From contig CAWJWP010000035.1 in assembly GCA_963846495.1 (NCBI GenBank), positions 434,001 through 498,000 of the forward strand: DNA of 64,000 bases. Reading direction: 5' to 3'. Made by a program: the position numbers and the translations under genes. This document shows positions 9,764 through 19,742 of the stretch, piece by piece. Every line of letters starts with the position of its first letter. Within the stretch, counting starts at the first letter, position 1. This DNA comes from DASYQD01 sp963846495. Lineage in GTDB: Bacteria > Acidobacteriota > Thermoanaerobaculia > Multivoradales > JAIOJS01. Under the pieces are notes generated by a model. The model was given only the letters and a program-made list of their open reading frames with translations, had not been told where the DNA came from and ran no database searches.

Positions 9764-9835
9764 CCGACGTCGGGCTCGTCGCTTGAGAAGCTCGCCGAGA
9801 TCGAGAAAGCTCGTGCCCGAGCCTGCGTGTGCTGG
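9760..9835 (+). pseudogene. remnant of hepT-like toxin gene
   Basis: Directly overlapping the mntA stop, the frame begins MTDVGLVA and, after one extra T that creates a TGA, continues as EKLAEIEKARAR, which resembles the first helix of HepT/HEPN toxins. After about 25 codons there is no further recognisable HEPN sequence (no RxxxxH motif) and a different gene begins at 9912. I read this as a truncated, frameshifted toxin remnant; a chance resemblance is possible because it is so short. Confidence 0.5.
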
Positions 9836-9888
9836 TGCAATCGGTGGCAATCAGTCACGGTTGATCGCTCTCGCCGCATTCTTGCGCT

Positions 9889-9907
9889 GAGTCCTCCAGG
9901 AGGACTC
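9889..9907. promoter_or_regulatory. 19-base palindrome covering a Shine-Dalgarno site
   Basis: GAGTCCTCC-A-GGAGGACTC is a perfect 9+1+9 palindrome. Its right half contains AGGAGG (9898-9903), eight bases before the ATG at 9912. Folded RNA would hide the ribosome binding site, and as DNA it could be an operator. No direct evidence for either use. Confidence 0.45.
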
Positions 9908-9911
9908 GTCA

Positions 9912-10085
9912 ATGAACCTGAGACTGCTGTGGCTCGGTGCGCTCGCCTCGGCGTTGCTCGGTCTCTACACCGCCAGTACCCTGCAAAAGGGCGGCGGCAT
10001 CGATCCCAACGGTGAGCCGTGTGAGCCCGGATCGGGCACGAGTGTGTCGCCCGACTACGGCTCGTCGATGGACCCCGACGGCTAG
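9912..10085 (+). CDS. small membrane-anchored peptide, unknown function
   Basis: A 57-residue ORF with a strong AGGAGG site. Residues 1-23 form one hydrophobic helix (MNLRLLWLGALASALLGLYT), followed by a short Gly/Pro/Asp-rich tail with DPNG-type repeats (GGIDPNGEPCEP, SSMDPDG). Short proteins with this tail pattern are frequent in Acidobacteriota genomes but have no assigned function. Its start region carries a perfect palindrome. Confidence 0.55.
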   Translation: MNLRLLWLGALASALLGLYTASTLQKGGGIDPNGEPCEPGSGTSVSPDYGSSMDPDG

Positions 10086-10133
10086 CCCAACGGCGCTGCT
10101 CCGCCATGGCCCGACCCGCGCTAGAGTCGGGCC

Positions 10134-11075
10134 ATGGAAGCCACCGCCTTCATCTGGCATCGCGGCCGCCTGGTGCCGTGGCAGGACGCCACCGTGCACG
10201 TGCTCGCCCATGCGTTGCACTACGGCTCGTCGGTGTTCGAGGGGATCCGTGCCTACGAAACGCCGACTCATGGCACCGTGATCTTCCGGCTCGGCCCCCA
10301 CCTGCGGCGGCTCTTCGACTCGGCCCGCATCTACCGCCTCGACATGCCGCACGACGAGGCGACGCTGCGCACCGCCTGCTGGGATGTGCTGCGCGAGAAC
10401 GGCCTGCGCGCCGCCTACATCCGCCCGCTCGTCTATCGCGGCTTCGGCTCGCTCGGCGTCGGCTCGGTCGACAAGTGCCCCGTCGAGGTGGCGATCGCCG
10501 CCTACAAATGGGCCACGCTGCTCGGCGCCGAGGGGCTCGAGCGCGGCGTCGACGTCGGCGTCTCGTCGTGGCGCCGCGTCGCTCCCGACACGCTGCCGGC
10601 GATGGCCAAGGCGGGCGGCAACTATCTCTCCAGCCAGCTGATGATCGCGGAGGCGCGCCGCCACGGCTACGCCGAGGCGATCGCTCTCGATGCCTTCGGC
10701 TTCATCAGCGAGGGAGCCGCCGAGAACCTCTTCGTCGTGCGCGACGGCGTCGTCTACACGCCGGTCACCGCTTCGGCGCTGCTGCCTGGCATCACCCGCG
10801 ACACCATCATCACCCTCGCGCATCACCTCGGCTACACGGTGCGCGAGGAGCAGCTGCCGCGCGAGGCGCTCTATTGGGCCGACGAGATCTTCCTCACCGG
10901 CACCGCCGCCGAGATCACGCCGGTGCGCTCGGTGGACGGCCTCACCGTCGGCACGGGCGCGCGCGGGCCGATCACGCGACGGCTGCAGGAGGCGTTCTTC
11001 GGCCTCTTCGACGGCACGACCGAGGACGCCTGGGGCTGGCTCGAGCCCGTTCCCGCCGCCGTTCCCGCCAACTGA
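10134..11075 (+). CDS. ilvE: branched-chain amino acid aminotransferase
   Basis: A 313-residue fold-type IV PLP aminotransferase that matches IlvE end to end: HALHYGSSVFEGIRAYETP near residue 30, the AMAKAGGNYLSSQL lysine region near residue 162, DAFGFISEGAAENLFVVRDG, LPGITRDTIITLAH, FLTGTAAEITPVRSVDG and the C-terminal TEDAWGWLEPV. It transfers amino groups between glutamate and the keto acids of Leu, Ile and Val in the cytosol. It is a single gene with no ilv neighbours. Confidence 0.95.
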   Translation: MEATAFIWHRGRLVPWQDATVHVLAHALHYGSSVFEGIRAYETPTHGTVIFRLGPHLRRLFDSARIYRLDMPHDEATLRTACWDVLRENGLRAAYIRPLVYRGFGSLGVGSVDKCPVEVAIAAYKWATLLGAEGLERGVDVGVSSWRRVAPDTLPAMAKAGGNYLSSQLMIAEARRHGYAEAIALDAFGFISEGAAENLFVVRDGVVYTPVTASALLPGITRDTIITLAHHLGYTVREEQLPREALYWADEIFLTGTAAEITPVRSVDGLTVGTGARGPITRRLQEAFFGLFDGTTEDAWGWLEPVPAAVPAN

Positions 11076-11231
11076 GCGGCTGACGCCGTCTGGCAAGGCC
11101 CGGGAGTGCCTGCGGAGCGGGGTGAGCGTTCCAAGCCTGTGGGCGGCTCCGCTGGCCCACGGGCGACAGCTTCCATCAGGCGGTCTTCACTGTCTTTGAG
11201 GTGCAGCCAACGTAGTGACGACGACCTCGTC

Positions 11232-13387
11232 TCAGTCCGCGCCACTCGGCGACGAGGCCGACGTAGAGGCTCCGGAATCCGATCCCGTGAGAGCCTTCAA
11301 GTCGTCTAGGAACTCCGACGCTGGCTCGACGCCCGTAACGAGAAGCTGGTCCCGCGCCCGCGTGCAAGCCACGTAGAGCAGGTGGCGCTCGGTGTCGTAG
11401 ACATCTTCCAGATCAGCCTCGTCAGCGATGTTCTCGATCCGCGCCTGCAGCGGTACGACTTCGTCGTCGCACGCGGCGACCACGACGGCACGGAACTCTA
11501 GGCCTTTCGCCAGGTGCATGGTGCCGACCGCGACGCTCCGGCCGTGCCGGCAGACCGCGCATCGAGCTCGGCCACGTCGAGCCCTGCTGCGCGCACAGCC
11601 GCAGAGGCTCGCGAGAGCTCGCGCCTCGGAGCGGACGAACACGCCGATCTCATGCGGAGCGAAGCCGTCCGCTGTCCGTGCACCAAGCCACTCGGCGATC
11701 GCGGCGCTTTCCGCCTCGGTCGACTCGAGCACCCTGCACGACCGGCTCCGGCCCGTTGAACACCGAGACCGTTCCGCGGCGCTCTTCGCTGTTGCCGTCG
11801 ACGTCGGCCAGCTCGATCGGTAGAAGGCGATCGGCCTGGCGACGGATCTGGTGCGAGGTGCGGTAGTTGACGCGCAGCCGGTGGGAGCGCCCGCGCACGT
11901 CGACGCCGAGCGATAGCCAGGAGAATGGCAGTCTGGAAGATCCGCTGGCCCAAGTCGCCGGCGAAGAAGAGGCCGTCGGGCCGCGCCGCCGCCGAGCGCG
12001 GCGAGGAAGCGCAGCTCGGCGACGCCGAGGTCCTGCGCCTCGTCGATCACAGCGAAGTCGAAGGCCGGCCGCCTGGCTGCTACGAGGTGCGGCGCCGAGC
12101 TTGCCGAGGAGGCCGGGCTCGGTGAGGAGGCCCTCGCGCGGCCAGGCGAGCGCGCACCTGCTCGAAGATCGACCAGAGGAGCGCGCGCTGCTTCTCGGCG
12201 AGGCGTGTCTTGCGGCCGAGCCGTTGGACGTCGCGGTACTCCTCCCAGGTCGCGAGCTGCCAGGCGTCGACCACCTGCGTCCCACTCGGTCCAGCAGGAA
12301 GGGCATCGCCGAAGCGGTTTTCTTCGACGCTCGCCGCCGCCTCGCTGCAACCGCTCCTCACCTCCTCGTCGCGTGGCGAGCTGGGGCCGGCCGAAGTTGA
12401 CTCGTAGAGCCGCCGCGCGATGCCGCTGGTCGTGTGGACCTCGAGACGCTCGCCGAGCCGCGGCTCGCTGCCGATCAGCCTGCGCAGAGCGGACGCGCAG
12501 CGCTTGGGCGAGCGGCTCGGAGAAGGTGGCGAGCAGGACGCGCGCATCGGGGTGCGCGCGCGCCAGATGAACGGCGCGGTGGAGGGCCACGATCGTCTTG
12601 CCGGTACCCGCTGAGCCCGCGACTCGCGCCGGTCCGGCGTAGGCTCGCTCGACGAGCTCGCGCTGTGCCGGGTGGAGGAAGACGGTCCACTTCTCCCACG
12701 GGAACGCAAGCGCCAGCTCGAGCTCCTCGACGTTCGCCATGACGCGGAAGCGCCGCTGGGCGTCGGGGTGGGCGAACGGATCGGCATCCGGCGGCGACGT
12801 GGACCGGCTGGCGAGCGGCTTGCCGCCGGTCGCGAGCTGAAGAAGCGCCTCGGCTGCCTCACTGGGGAGATGGTCGGCGAGGTCGAAGAGGGTGTCCTCG
12901 GTCGCCTCGCGCACCTCGCTCAACCACTCGACCGGACGCCGTAGCCCAGGAGCTCGTCGTCCGGATACGCCGGGAACAGAGGTGGCTTGGGCGCGGCTAC
13001 GGCGGTGGCGACGTCCGCCTTGGTGGGACGAAGCGCAGCATCTCGATCTCGCGCACCGTCTCGCGCAGCTCGACGAGCTGCGCAGCCCCGGTGGTCGGAT
13101 GCCGCTCGAGCCGCCGCGCTCGGCCCAGCGGTAGGCGGCGTCGTGGTGATCGACGTAGCAGAGCAGCAGGCTGCCGGCGCGTGCGGTGAACGATGAGGCG
13201 GAGGTCGCTGCTGACTCGGACCGACCAGAAGCTCTTGTCCTTGGCGGCGGAGAGCCTGTGGAACTGCATCCCCGGGCTGGCGGGGTTCAGCTGGAGGTCG
13301 AAGGCGGTGGTCTTGGCGGCCTTCTGCTCGTCGACGGTGAGGCGTGTGAGGCAATCGATGAACGAGTCCGGAGATGAGGAACTCCAT
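11232..13387 (-). CDS. UvrD-like SF1 helicase with N-terminal RelE-like domain (frameshifted)
   Basis: The gene starts at 13387, where its ATG overlaps the ietS stop (TGATG). Residues about 1-90 resemble a RelE/ParE-type fold (LTVDEQKAAKTTAFDL, MQFHRLSAAKDKSFWSVRV, DLRLIVHRT), followed by a linker and SF1 helicase motifs: GSAGTGKTIVALHRAVHLAR (Walker A), DFAVIDEAQDLGVAELRFL (motif II), VNYRTSHQIR, GTMHLAKGLEFRAVVVAACD and ERHLLYVACTRARDQLLVTG. About 700 residues are intended. At least four indels break the frame (the first near 13372, several between 11,500 and 12,500), probably sequencing errors because the motifs continue in order. Translational coupling to ietS places it in the defence operon. 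Confidence 0.8.
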
Positions 13388-15885
13388 CAGCTCCCGACAG
13401 AGATCGACACCCCGACCTGATTGGCAACCTCGGTATAGAGATCAACATCGGACTCTGGGGCCCTTATCGAAACGATGAAGGCGTAGCGCGCAGCATTGTC
13501 ATATCGCTCGTGAACCGGCCGGGTCTTCCACCACCCCAGGGCCGGGTACACCGCCAAGGCCCCTCGGCTTGCTAGGTCAACGGCAGGGCCCTTCCAGATG
13601 TCGGAGTGAATGGAACCCTTGTGACGGCCCTGCTTGCCGACAACCCAGCCCTGATCGGTCTCTCCACAGAGGTGATCCCGGCCTCCTCGTCCCTGGCTGC
13701 AACATTGATTCGCTGCCGAAACAGCTTCGTGGACTCGTGTGCGCGCCGCGCATCGAACCGTAATCCGTGCGACGGATACCGATATCGCGAGCGAGCTCCC
13801 CGAGAGGACGGATTCGGCTCGACAAAATACGAGAGGGTCACCCGCATCTCAACCTCGGTTTCGCCGAGTTCCTCCAGTGCCTCGCGCGGCCATGGCAAGT
13901 CATGAAGATGCATATCGCGGAGTGTCGGTTCACGGTTTGGCTTCCGCGTGAAGGGGTTCAAAGCGTTCTGGACAATCAGAGTCAGCGAATTGCTTGCCGT
14001 CCAAAGGGCGCGAGTAAGATTGGGCACCCCGAACCCGGAGCGCCTGATCAGCCTGAGATAATCCGCCTTCTGCGGGTTGCCGCTAGTCGGTAGGTATTGG
14101 CGGAGCACTTCTGCCGTCCACTCGGCGGAGTGCACTATGAGGCCACGAATCGTCTCAGGCCAGAACTCGGGGTACTCAGCCATGAGTTGGGCCGCCATGC
14201 GAGCGCCGAGGGCACAGGCGGCGCTCGTGGCGTTCGCCGTGGTGAACAGCGAGGAGTGTGGTTGACGATGGGTCGTCAGGAGGCTGAGGCTTGGCGTCCA
14301 AACCGCGCCAATCGAATCCTTGGCTGCGTTACCGCCCTCCATGAGCACGTCCGGCTTGAGCGGCCAGCGCGGGTCCCAGGTCATCGAGGTCGTGCTGAAG
14401 GGGCTAATCGCCCCGGCTACAGCGATCGCCTCGTATCCAATGGCGTCAGGCTCGCTGATGTCGACCAGTTCGGTACTTGCCCCGACGGTTAGCGCATTCC
14501 ACGACTGCGCCGGGTCATGGATTCCATCGGTATCGAGACTCGCCGGGTAGTCAGACCAAGCCTGGGCATCCACGATGTTTCCACCTGAAACCACCAGCAA
14601 CCGTGGACTTGCGCCATCCCCGTCGACATCCGCCGCGAGTCGATCGAGAGTGGCCGACCAGGCGGACGGGCGACCCCGGTCTCTCGCATCCCGCGCCGTC
14701 ACTGCCATGGCGAACGCTCGACGGCGAGACGAGGCAGAAACTGCCGGCCTATTCACCGCCTCGGTGGTCAGATACCCGTGGTGTCGCGAGTCCGAGCCCT
14801 TACCCCCGTCAGACGGCAGCAGCTTGACGGACTCCAAGCGATGTGGGATGTGTACTGGCTCGCTTCCGATAAGGAGGTCTGTCAGGTCGCCGAAGAGAAC
14901 CAAGCCAGCCATCCGGGTTCCATGTCCGTGGCCATCATCGGACCCCCACGCTGGATCAATCGTGTGAAGGTCGTCAACCGCCAAACTCGGCGCAATGAGG
15001 GGGTGCCCGCTAGTGACACCAGTGTCGAGAATGCAGATGTACGGCGGATCCCCCTGTTCCGATGCGACCGAAGTCCTTTGCAGAAGCTCCGTAGCCCATG
15101 AGGCCTGTTCGTTCGGTGTCAATCCGTCAAAGAAGTCGGCAGTCTCCTTCGGCCTGCGCAGCTCAGCAACGCTGTTCAGCGTTAGTACCGAGCGCCGAAG
15201 TTGTTCCGCTGAGCCAAACGCAGAGCAGGACCGTGCGCTCCGGAAACTGAATGGCACCTGGTGGTACGGCGAGACCTTGAGCCGTAGCGCGTTCACGGAA
15301 CGTTGCGGCAACGCCTTGGGCGTCCTCGCGACTTGATAGCCAGACCTCCCACCAAGTGGTCTCCTCGTCGGCAACCGGAAACAGTTCGGGGCTATCGGTC
15401 CAAAGAGCCCGTAGACCGGCCGCACGGATCGCACGGATGGCGTCGATCAGTCGCTGATGGTCGAGAGGGTGACCCTTCGCGCTCCGGCGCCTACCGAGAT
15501 AGCTCCGGATGAGTGCCTCGAAGTGATCCAGCTTCCCTTCGGGAACAAAGACTGTTGCGTAGGTTACCTGGCCGTCGTGACGAACATTCAGGAGCTCGAT
15601 TCCGGAGCGCTCCCTCTCGAGGCTCTGAAAGGCAAGCTCGACATCAGGAAAGCTCTCGAATTCGACTCGTAGATTTAGGCCCTCGTCGGATGGCGCCTGT
15701 TCTACGGCGGCGCGTAGCTCGTTGATTTGCGTGAGAAGCGCGGTGCCATGCTCCTCCCGGTTGCGCGCAGGAATCGATGGCTGTCGCCCTCGCTCAGGGG
15801 GCCGAAAGGGTTCGGCCTTCGTGTGGCCGTCGACAAGAAAATGGCGATGAAGGTCGGGGTTCGCCACGACTTGAGCCTCCCGCAC
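13387..15885 (-). CDS. ietS: IetS-like subtilisin (S8) protease (frameshifted)
   Basis: The start is a GTG at 15885, next to the ietA stop (TGATGTG). The N-terminal 200 residues are a conserved prodomain-like region (HFLVDGHTKAEPFRPPERG). The S8 core follows with Asp in YICILDTGVTSGHPLI, His in DDGHGHGTRMAGLVLFGDLT and Ser in the TTANATSAACALGARMAAQL segment. The C-terminus resumes after a GA duplication near 13668 and reads KGSIHSDIWKGPAV to VGVSISVGS and a TGA at 13387-13389. A second shift lies near 15220. IetS and the adjacent ATPase IetA are known as a Ti-plasmid stability pair and as an anti-phage system; how the protease is activated is not established. Confidence 0.82.
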
Positions 15886-15886
15886 A

Positions 15887-16885
15887 TCAAGGGCGCCGCG
15901 GCCACCGCTGGCCGATCTCCTGGCGCTCCTCGATCACCCTACGAATGTCAGAGTAGCTCACCGGGCCGCCGCTGCTCATGAGGGAGTGTTTCAAGACCTC
16001 ATCACAAGCACGAGAGATATCCGCAAGACTCAGCCCTGCGGAAGCCTTAGCTAGGGACACCCAAGCCACTCGACCCGTGACCGCGGCGCCAAGTCGCCCC
16101 TTTAGCAGCGCTGCGATCTGATCACTGCTTGGTAGCTCGTAGTTGAGTACGTCGTCGAAGCGCCTGAACAAGGCAGGGTCGAGCAACTCCGGATGATTTG
16201 TTGCCGCCAAGATTAGGCTGTGAGAGGTGTCTTGTTCGATCATTTGAAGGAAACTGTTTAGAATCCGCCGAACTTCGCCAACATCATTGAGCAAGCCGCG
16301 CTGGGCACCAATTGCGTCGAATTCATCGAAGAAGTAAACGCCTCTCGTTTGGTTAGTGGATTCGAACAGCTGACGCAGCTTGGCTGCCGTTTCCCCCATG
16401 AATCGGGTGATGAGACCGTCGAGTCTGACTTCCAGCAACGGCAGCCCCAGCTCGCCAGCCAGGACCAACGCCGTCAACGTCTTGCCGGTGCCGGGAGGGC
16501 CAACGAGAAGAAGCTTTCGTCTCGGGGAAAGCCCGTGGTGGAGAATCGTTCCGGCGTGGCGCTGCTCGCGCAGGACACGCTGGATCTGTTTCGCCAATGG
16601 CTCGCGGAGAATCAATTGAGCCAAGCGCGCTTTGGGATGAGTGATGGCGAGGACGCCGGCCAGCTCGCCGCGAGGGCGAGCGATGGGCACGACTTGCCCT
16701 ACGCCGCGTCGGCGCTTGGCTTGGTCAATCTTCGCCCGGAGCTCCTCCGCCAGCTTTCCGTGACCCAGCTTCGCTTCGTGAGCTGCGAGTTGCATCGCTA
16801 CTGAGTAGAACCGCTGATCGTCGCCCTCAGCGAAAGAGTCAAGAAGCGCGAGCAATTGATCAGCAGCGGCCATGGCGCAACTCAC
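15887..16885 (-). CDS. ietA: IetA-like AAA+ ATPase
   Basis: An intact frame of about 332 residues. The start could be the GTG at 16885, which overlaps the methyltransferase stop as GTGA, or the ATG at 16873. Motifs: Walker A LLVGPPGTGKTLTALVLAGE, Walker B VYFFDEFDAIGAQRG, sensor region LILAATNHPELLDPALFRRF with the arginine finger, and a C-terminal lid region (SLADISRACDEVLKHSL). The N-terminal 100 residues are helical. In IetAS systems the ATPase and the subtilisin are both needed. It is the only gene of the operon without a frameshift, and it lies in the middle of it. Confidence 0.88.
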   Translation of the reverse strand: MSCAMAAADQLLALLDSFAEGDDQRFYSVAMQLAAHEAKLGHGKLAEELRAKIDQAKRRRGVGQVVPIARPRGELAGVLAITHPKARLAQLILREPLAKQIQRVLREQRHAGTILHHGLSPRRKLLLVGPPGTGKTLTALVLAGELGLPLLEVRLDGLITRFMGETAAKLRQLFESTNQTRGVYFFDEFDAIGAQRGLLNDVGEVRRILNSFLQMIEQDTSHSLILAATNHPELLDPALFRRFDDVLNYELPSSDQIAALLKGRLGAAVTGRVAWVSLAKASAGLSLADISRACDEVLKHSLMSSGGPVSYSDIRRVIEERQEIGQRWPRRP

Positions 16886-19742
16886 GACTCCAGTCTAGCC
16901 GAAACTCTAAACACCTTCATCACCTCGTCGCCCAGATGGTTGATCACCTTCACCGCGATCCGCCCGGATCTTGGTTGCTCGAACGGGCGTGAGGTATCGC
17001 TGTGCAGCGTGGCCCAGGCCTCTTCGTTGATCTCGGCTTTGAGCGTCGTCTTGAGCGCTTTGTAGGGGTCGTTGGCGCCGAGGAAGTAGGCGTGGCGGAC
17101 GAAGAAGCTCTCTTCGTTGTAGTCGGTGTCGATGAACCAGCAGGCGATGCCTTCGGCGCCGTCGCTGCGGACTTCGCCGGTGTTGGGGTGGAAGACGTCC
17201 ACGCCGTTGACCTTCACCCGCATCTTGCCGTCCTTCCTCGGGAAGGATGTCGATGTCCGGCTCGCCGAAGATGACGAAGAGGTTGCCCTTGCCGGTGTTC
17301 TTGAGGTCGTCGGCCATGTGCAGGTCGGCGTTCATGCGCGCCTTGAGCACGGGGATGCGGCCGAGCTTGCTGAACTCCGTGGCGTGCGCCTCGTAGTTGA
17401 AGGCGCAGGCGATCAGCACGTCGAAGTCGGCGTCGCCCGCCTCGCGCGGCGGCGGCGACGAGGTCGGCGCGCGTGACGGTGCCGAACTCGGGGCCGATGA
17501 AGATCGCCGCGCGCTTCTCGATGCCGCTCCGCCTCGCCCTCGAGGTAGCGGCCTTCGGCGCAGACCAGGTCGCCCGGCCAGGGCGTGAGCGACGTGAAGG
17601 TGATCCGGTCTTCCTTGTGCGCCTGCTGCACGCCGGCGGTCTTGAGGTTATCCAGGATCATCTGCGGGAACGTCTGCTTCGCGCCGTAGCCGCGCGCTCG
17701 CTCTCGGCGAGCTGGTCGATCAACTCGTCGTTCTCATCGACGCCGAGCACGCGGTGCGGCGAGAGGCTCTCGACGGTGAACGGGCCGGCGACGCGGACCT
17801 TCCTCGTTGTCCTCGTACGGCTTGTCGTAGAGGTACTCGAACTCGGCCTTGGCGGCGATGGAGGCGTCGATCTCCTTCTGCCGCGCGATGCGCGCCTGCC
17901 ACCAGTCGGCGTGGAGCTTCTTCGCCGTCGTCCGGCCACTTGCTCATCGGCCTCGCGCGGAATCTCCCACTCTTGCCAGCTGCTTCTCGAGCGCGGCGTT
18001 CAGCTTCTCGCGCAGCGGCTCGAGCTTCGCCTGCCACTTCTCCCAGATGACATCGATCTCGGCGTTGTTGGCGATCGACTTGAGCGTGATGTGCGGCACG
18101 CGCTCGTAGACGAAGCCGTGGCGGATATTGCCGTGCGTCGGCTGCGACGACGGCGCGGTGCGCGTGACTTCGGCTTCCTTCAGCTGACCTTCGCGGGAAT
18201 CGGCGAGCAGGTAAAACGGATAGCGCGCACCCATGATGCGGGCGCGGGCCAGCGCCAGCGCCACGCGCGAGGTGTCAATCGTAATCCAGCGGCGGCCCCA
18301 TTGCTCGGCGACGATAGGCTGTGGTGCCGGAGCCGCAGGTCGGGTCGAGCACGAGGTCGCCGGGGTCGGTGGCCATGAGAACGCAGCGTTGCAACGACTT
18401 GCGTGACGGTCTGCACGACGTAGATCTTGTCGCCGCGAAGCTGCCCGCCGCAGTATCCGTCCAGATGTTCGTAGATCGGCATGACACGGAAAGTCGTCGA
18501 GATAGCGCTTGTAGCTGAAGCGTCTTGCCTGTCGGGTCCAATTCGATCTGCTCTGATCAGGCGCGCAATACCCAGTCCAGCTGGTCTTCCAGTAACCGCT
18601 CGCGTCGGGCCGAAACGTACTGCCTTCGAACTCGAACCGGAAGCTGCACCGGTCGGCCTTGATCGAACCGTCAGGTTGTCGGAACGATTCGAAACTGTCG
18701 GAGTCGCATGCGGTCAGGTCTCTGCTCGATCGCTCGTCAATCGGCTGCATCGTATCGAGCGCCTGAAGCTCATCGTCGATGCCGTCCTTCGCACAATCTT
18801 CGTGTGGTATGAGCTGCCGATACTTTAGCGTGACTGCGATTCTTTCGCATACCACAGGACGATAGTCCGCATGACGCTAGCGAGGTACTCCGCGCTTTGA
18901 GCCTGCCGTCTTTTGCAACGGTGATCTGACGCGACGAAGTTATCCTCCCCAAACACTTCGTCCATCACCGCCCGGACGCGGTGAACATTCTCATCGCCGA
19001 TCTGCACGAAGATCGAGCCGGAATCGGTCAGCAGATCGCGGGCGACGGTGAGCCGATCGCGCAGGTAGGTGAGGTAGCTGTGGATGCCATCGCGCCAGGT
19101 GTCGCGGAAGGCCTTGACCTGCTCCGGCTCGCGGGTGATGTGGTCGGCCTTGCCGTCCTTCACGTCGCGGCTGGTCGTGGACCACTGGAAGTTGCTGTTG
19201 AACTTGATGCCGTACGGCGGGTCGAAGTAGATGCACTGCACCTTGCCCGCGCAGCCCCTCGCGCTCGGCCAGGCTACGCCATCACCTGCAAGCGAGTCGC
19301 CGAGGATCATGCGGTTCGACCAGTTCTGGTCGTGCTGGTAGAACTCGGTCTTGTCCACGCCCTCGGGCATGCCGTTGAAGTCGGCGAAGAGGTCGAGCTG
19401 GACCTCGCCGGCCGCCTCGTCGGCGCGCTCGCCTGCGTCTGGCGCAGCAGGTCGTCGATCAGCACCTTCGGATGGACCTTCTCCTGGATGTAGAGCGGCG
19501 GCGCGTGGACGACGAGGTCGCTCCAGTCCTGCTCGTCCTTGCCGCGCCAGACGAGCTGCGGGTCGAGATCGCGGTTGCGGCCGTCTCGTAGGCCGACGCG
19601 CACCGGGACGTCTGCTCCTGCTCCTTCTCGCATCACCGACTGGTACTCGGCGGTCGGAATGTTCTTCCGCGTCGCCTCGTCGTGCGTGAGCGTCTCGACC
19701 GTGCTTCGGCGTCTGCGTTTCTTGCCGCCATGCTGTCGTCAT
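16882..19742 (-). CDS. type III-like adenine-specific DNA methyltransferase, Mod (frameshifted)
   Basis: The start is taken at 19742, where ATG overlaps the restriction-subunit stop as ATGA. The N-terminus soon shifts into TVETLTHDEATRKNIPTAEY. Landmarks: DWSDLVVHAPPLYIQEKVHP, QLDLFADFNGMPEGVDKTEF, VQCIYFDPPYGIKFNSNFQW (DPPY catalytic motif), SGSIFVQIGDENVHRVRAVM, LVLDPTCGSGTT (SAM-binding motif) and the C-terminal GIACWFIDTDYNEESFFVRH. The motif order (DPPY before the SAM motif) fits the beta-class N6-adenine methyltransferases of type III systems. About 950 residues. Several indels, mainly near 17,250, 17,450-18,000, 18,300-18,600, 18,900 and 19,450-19,720. Confidence 0.83.
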
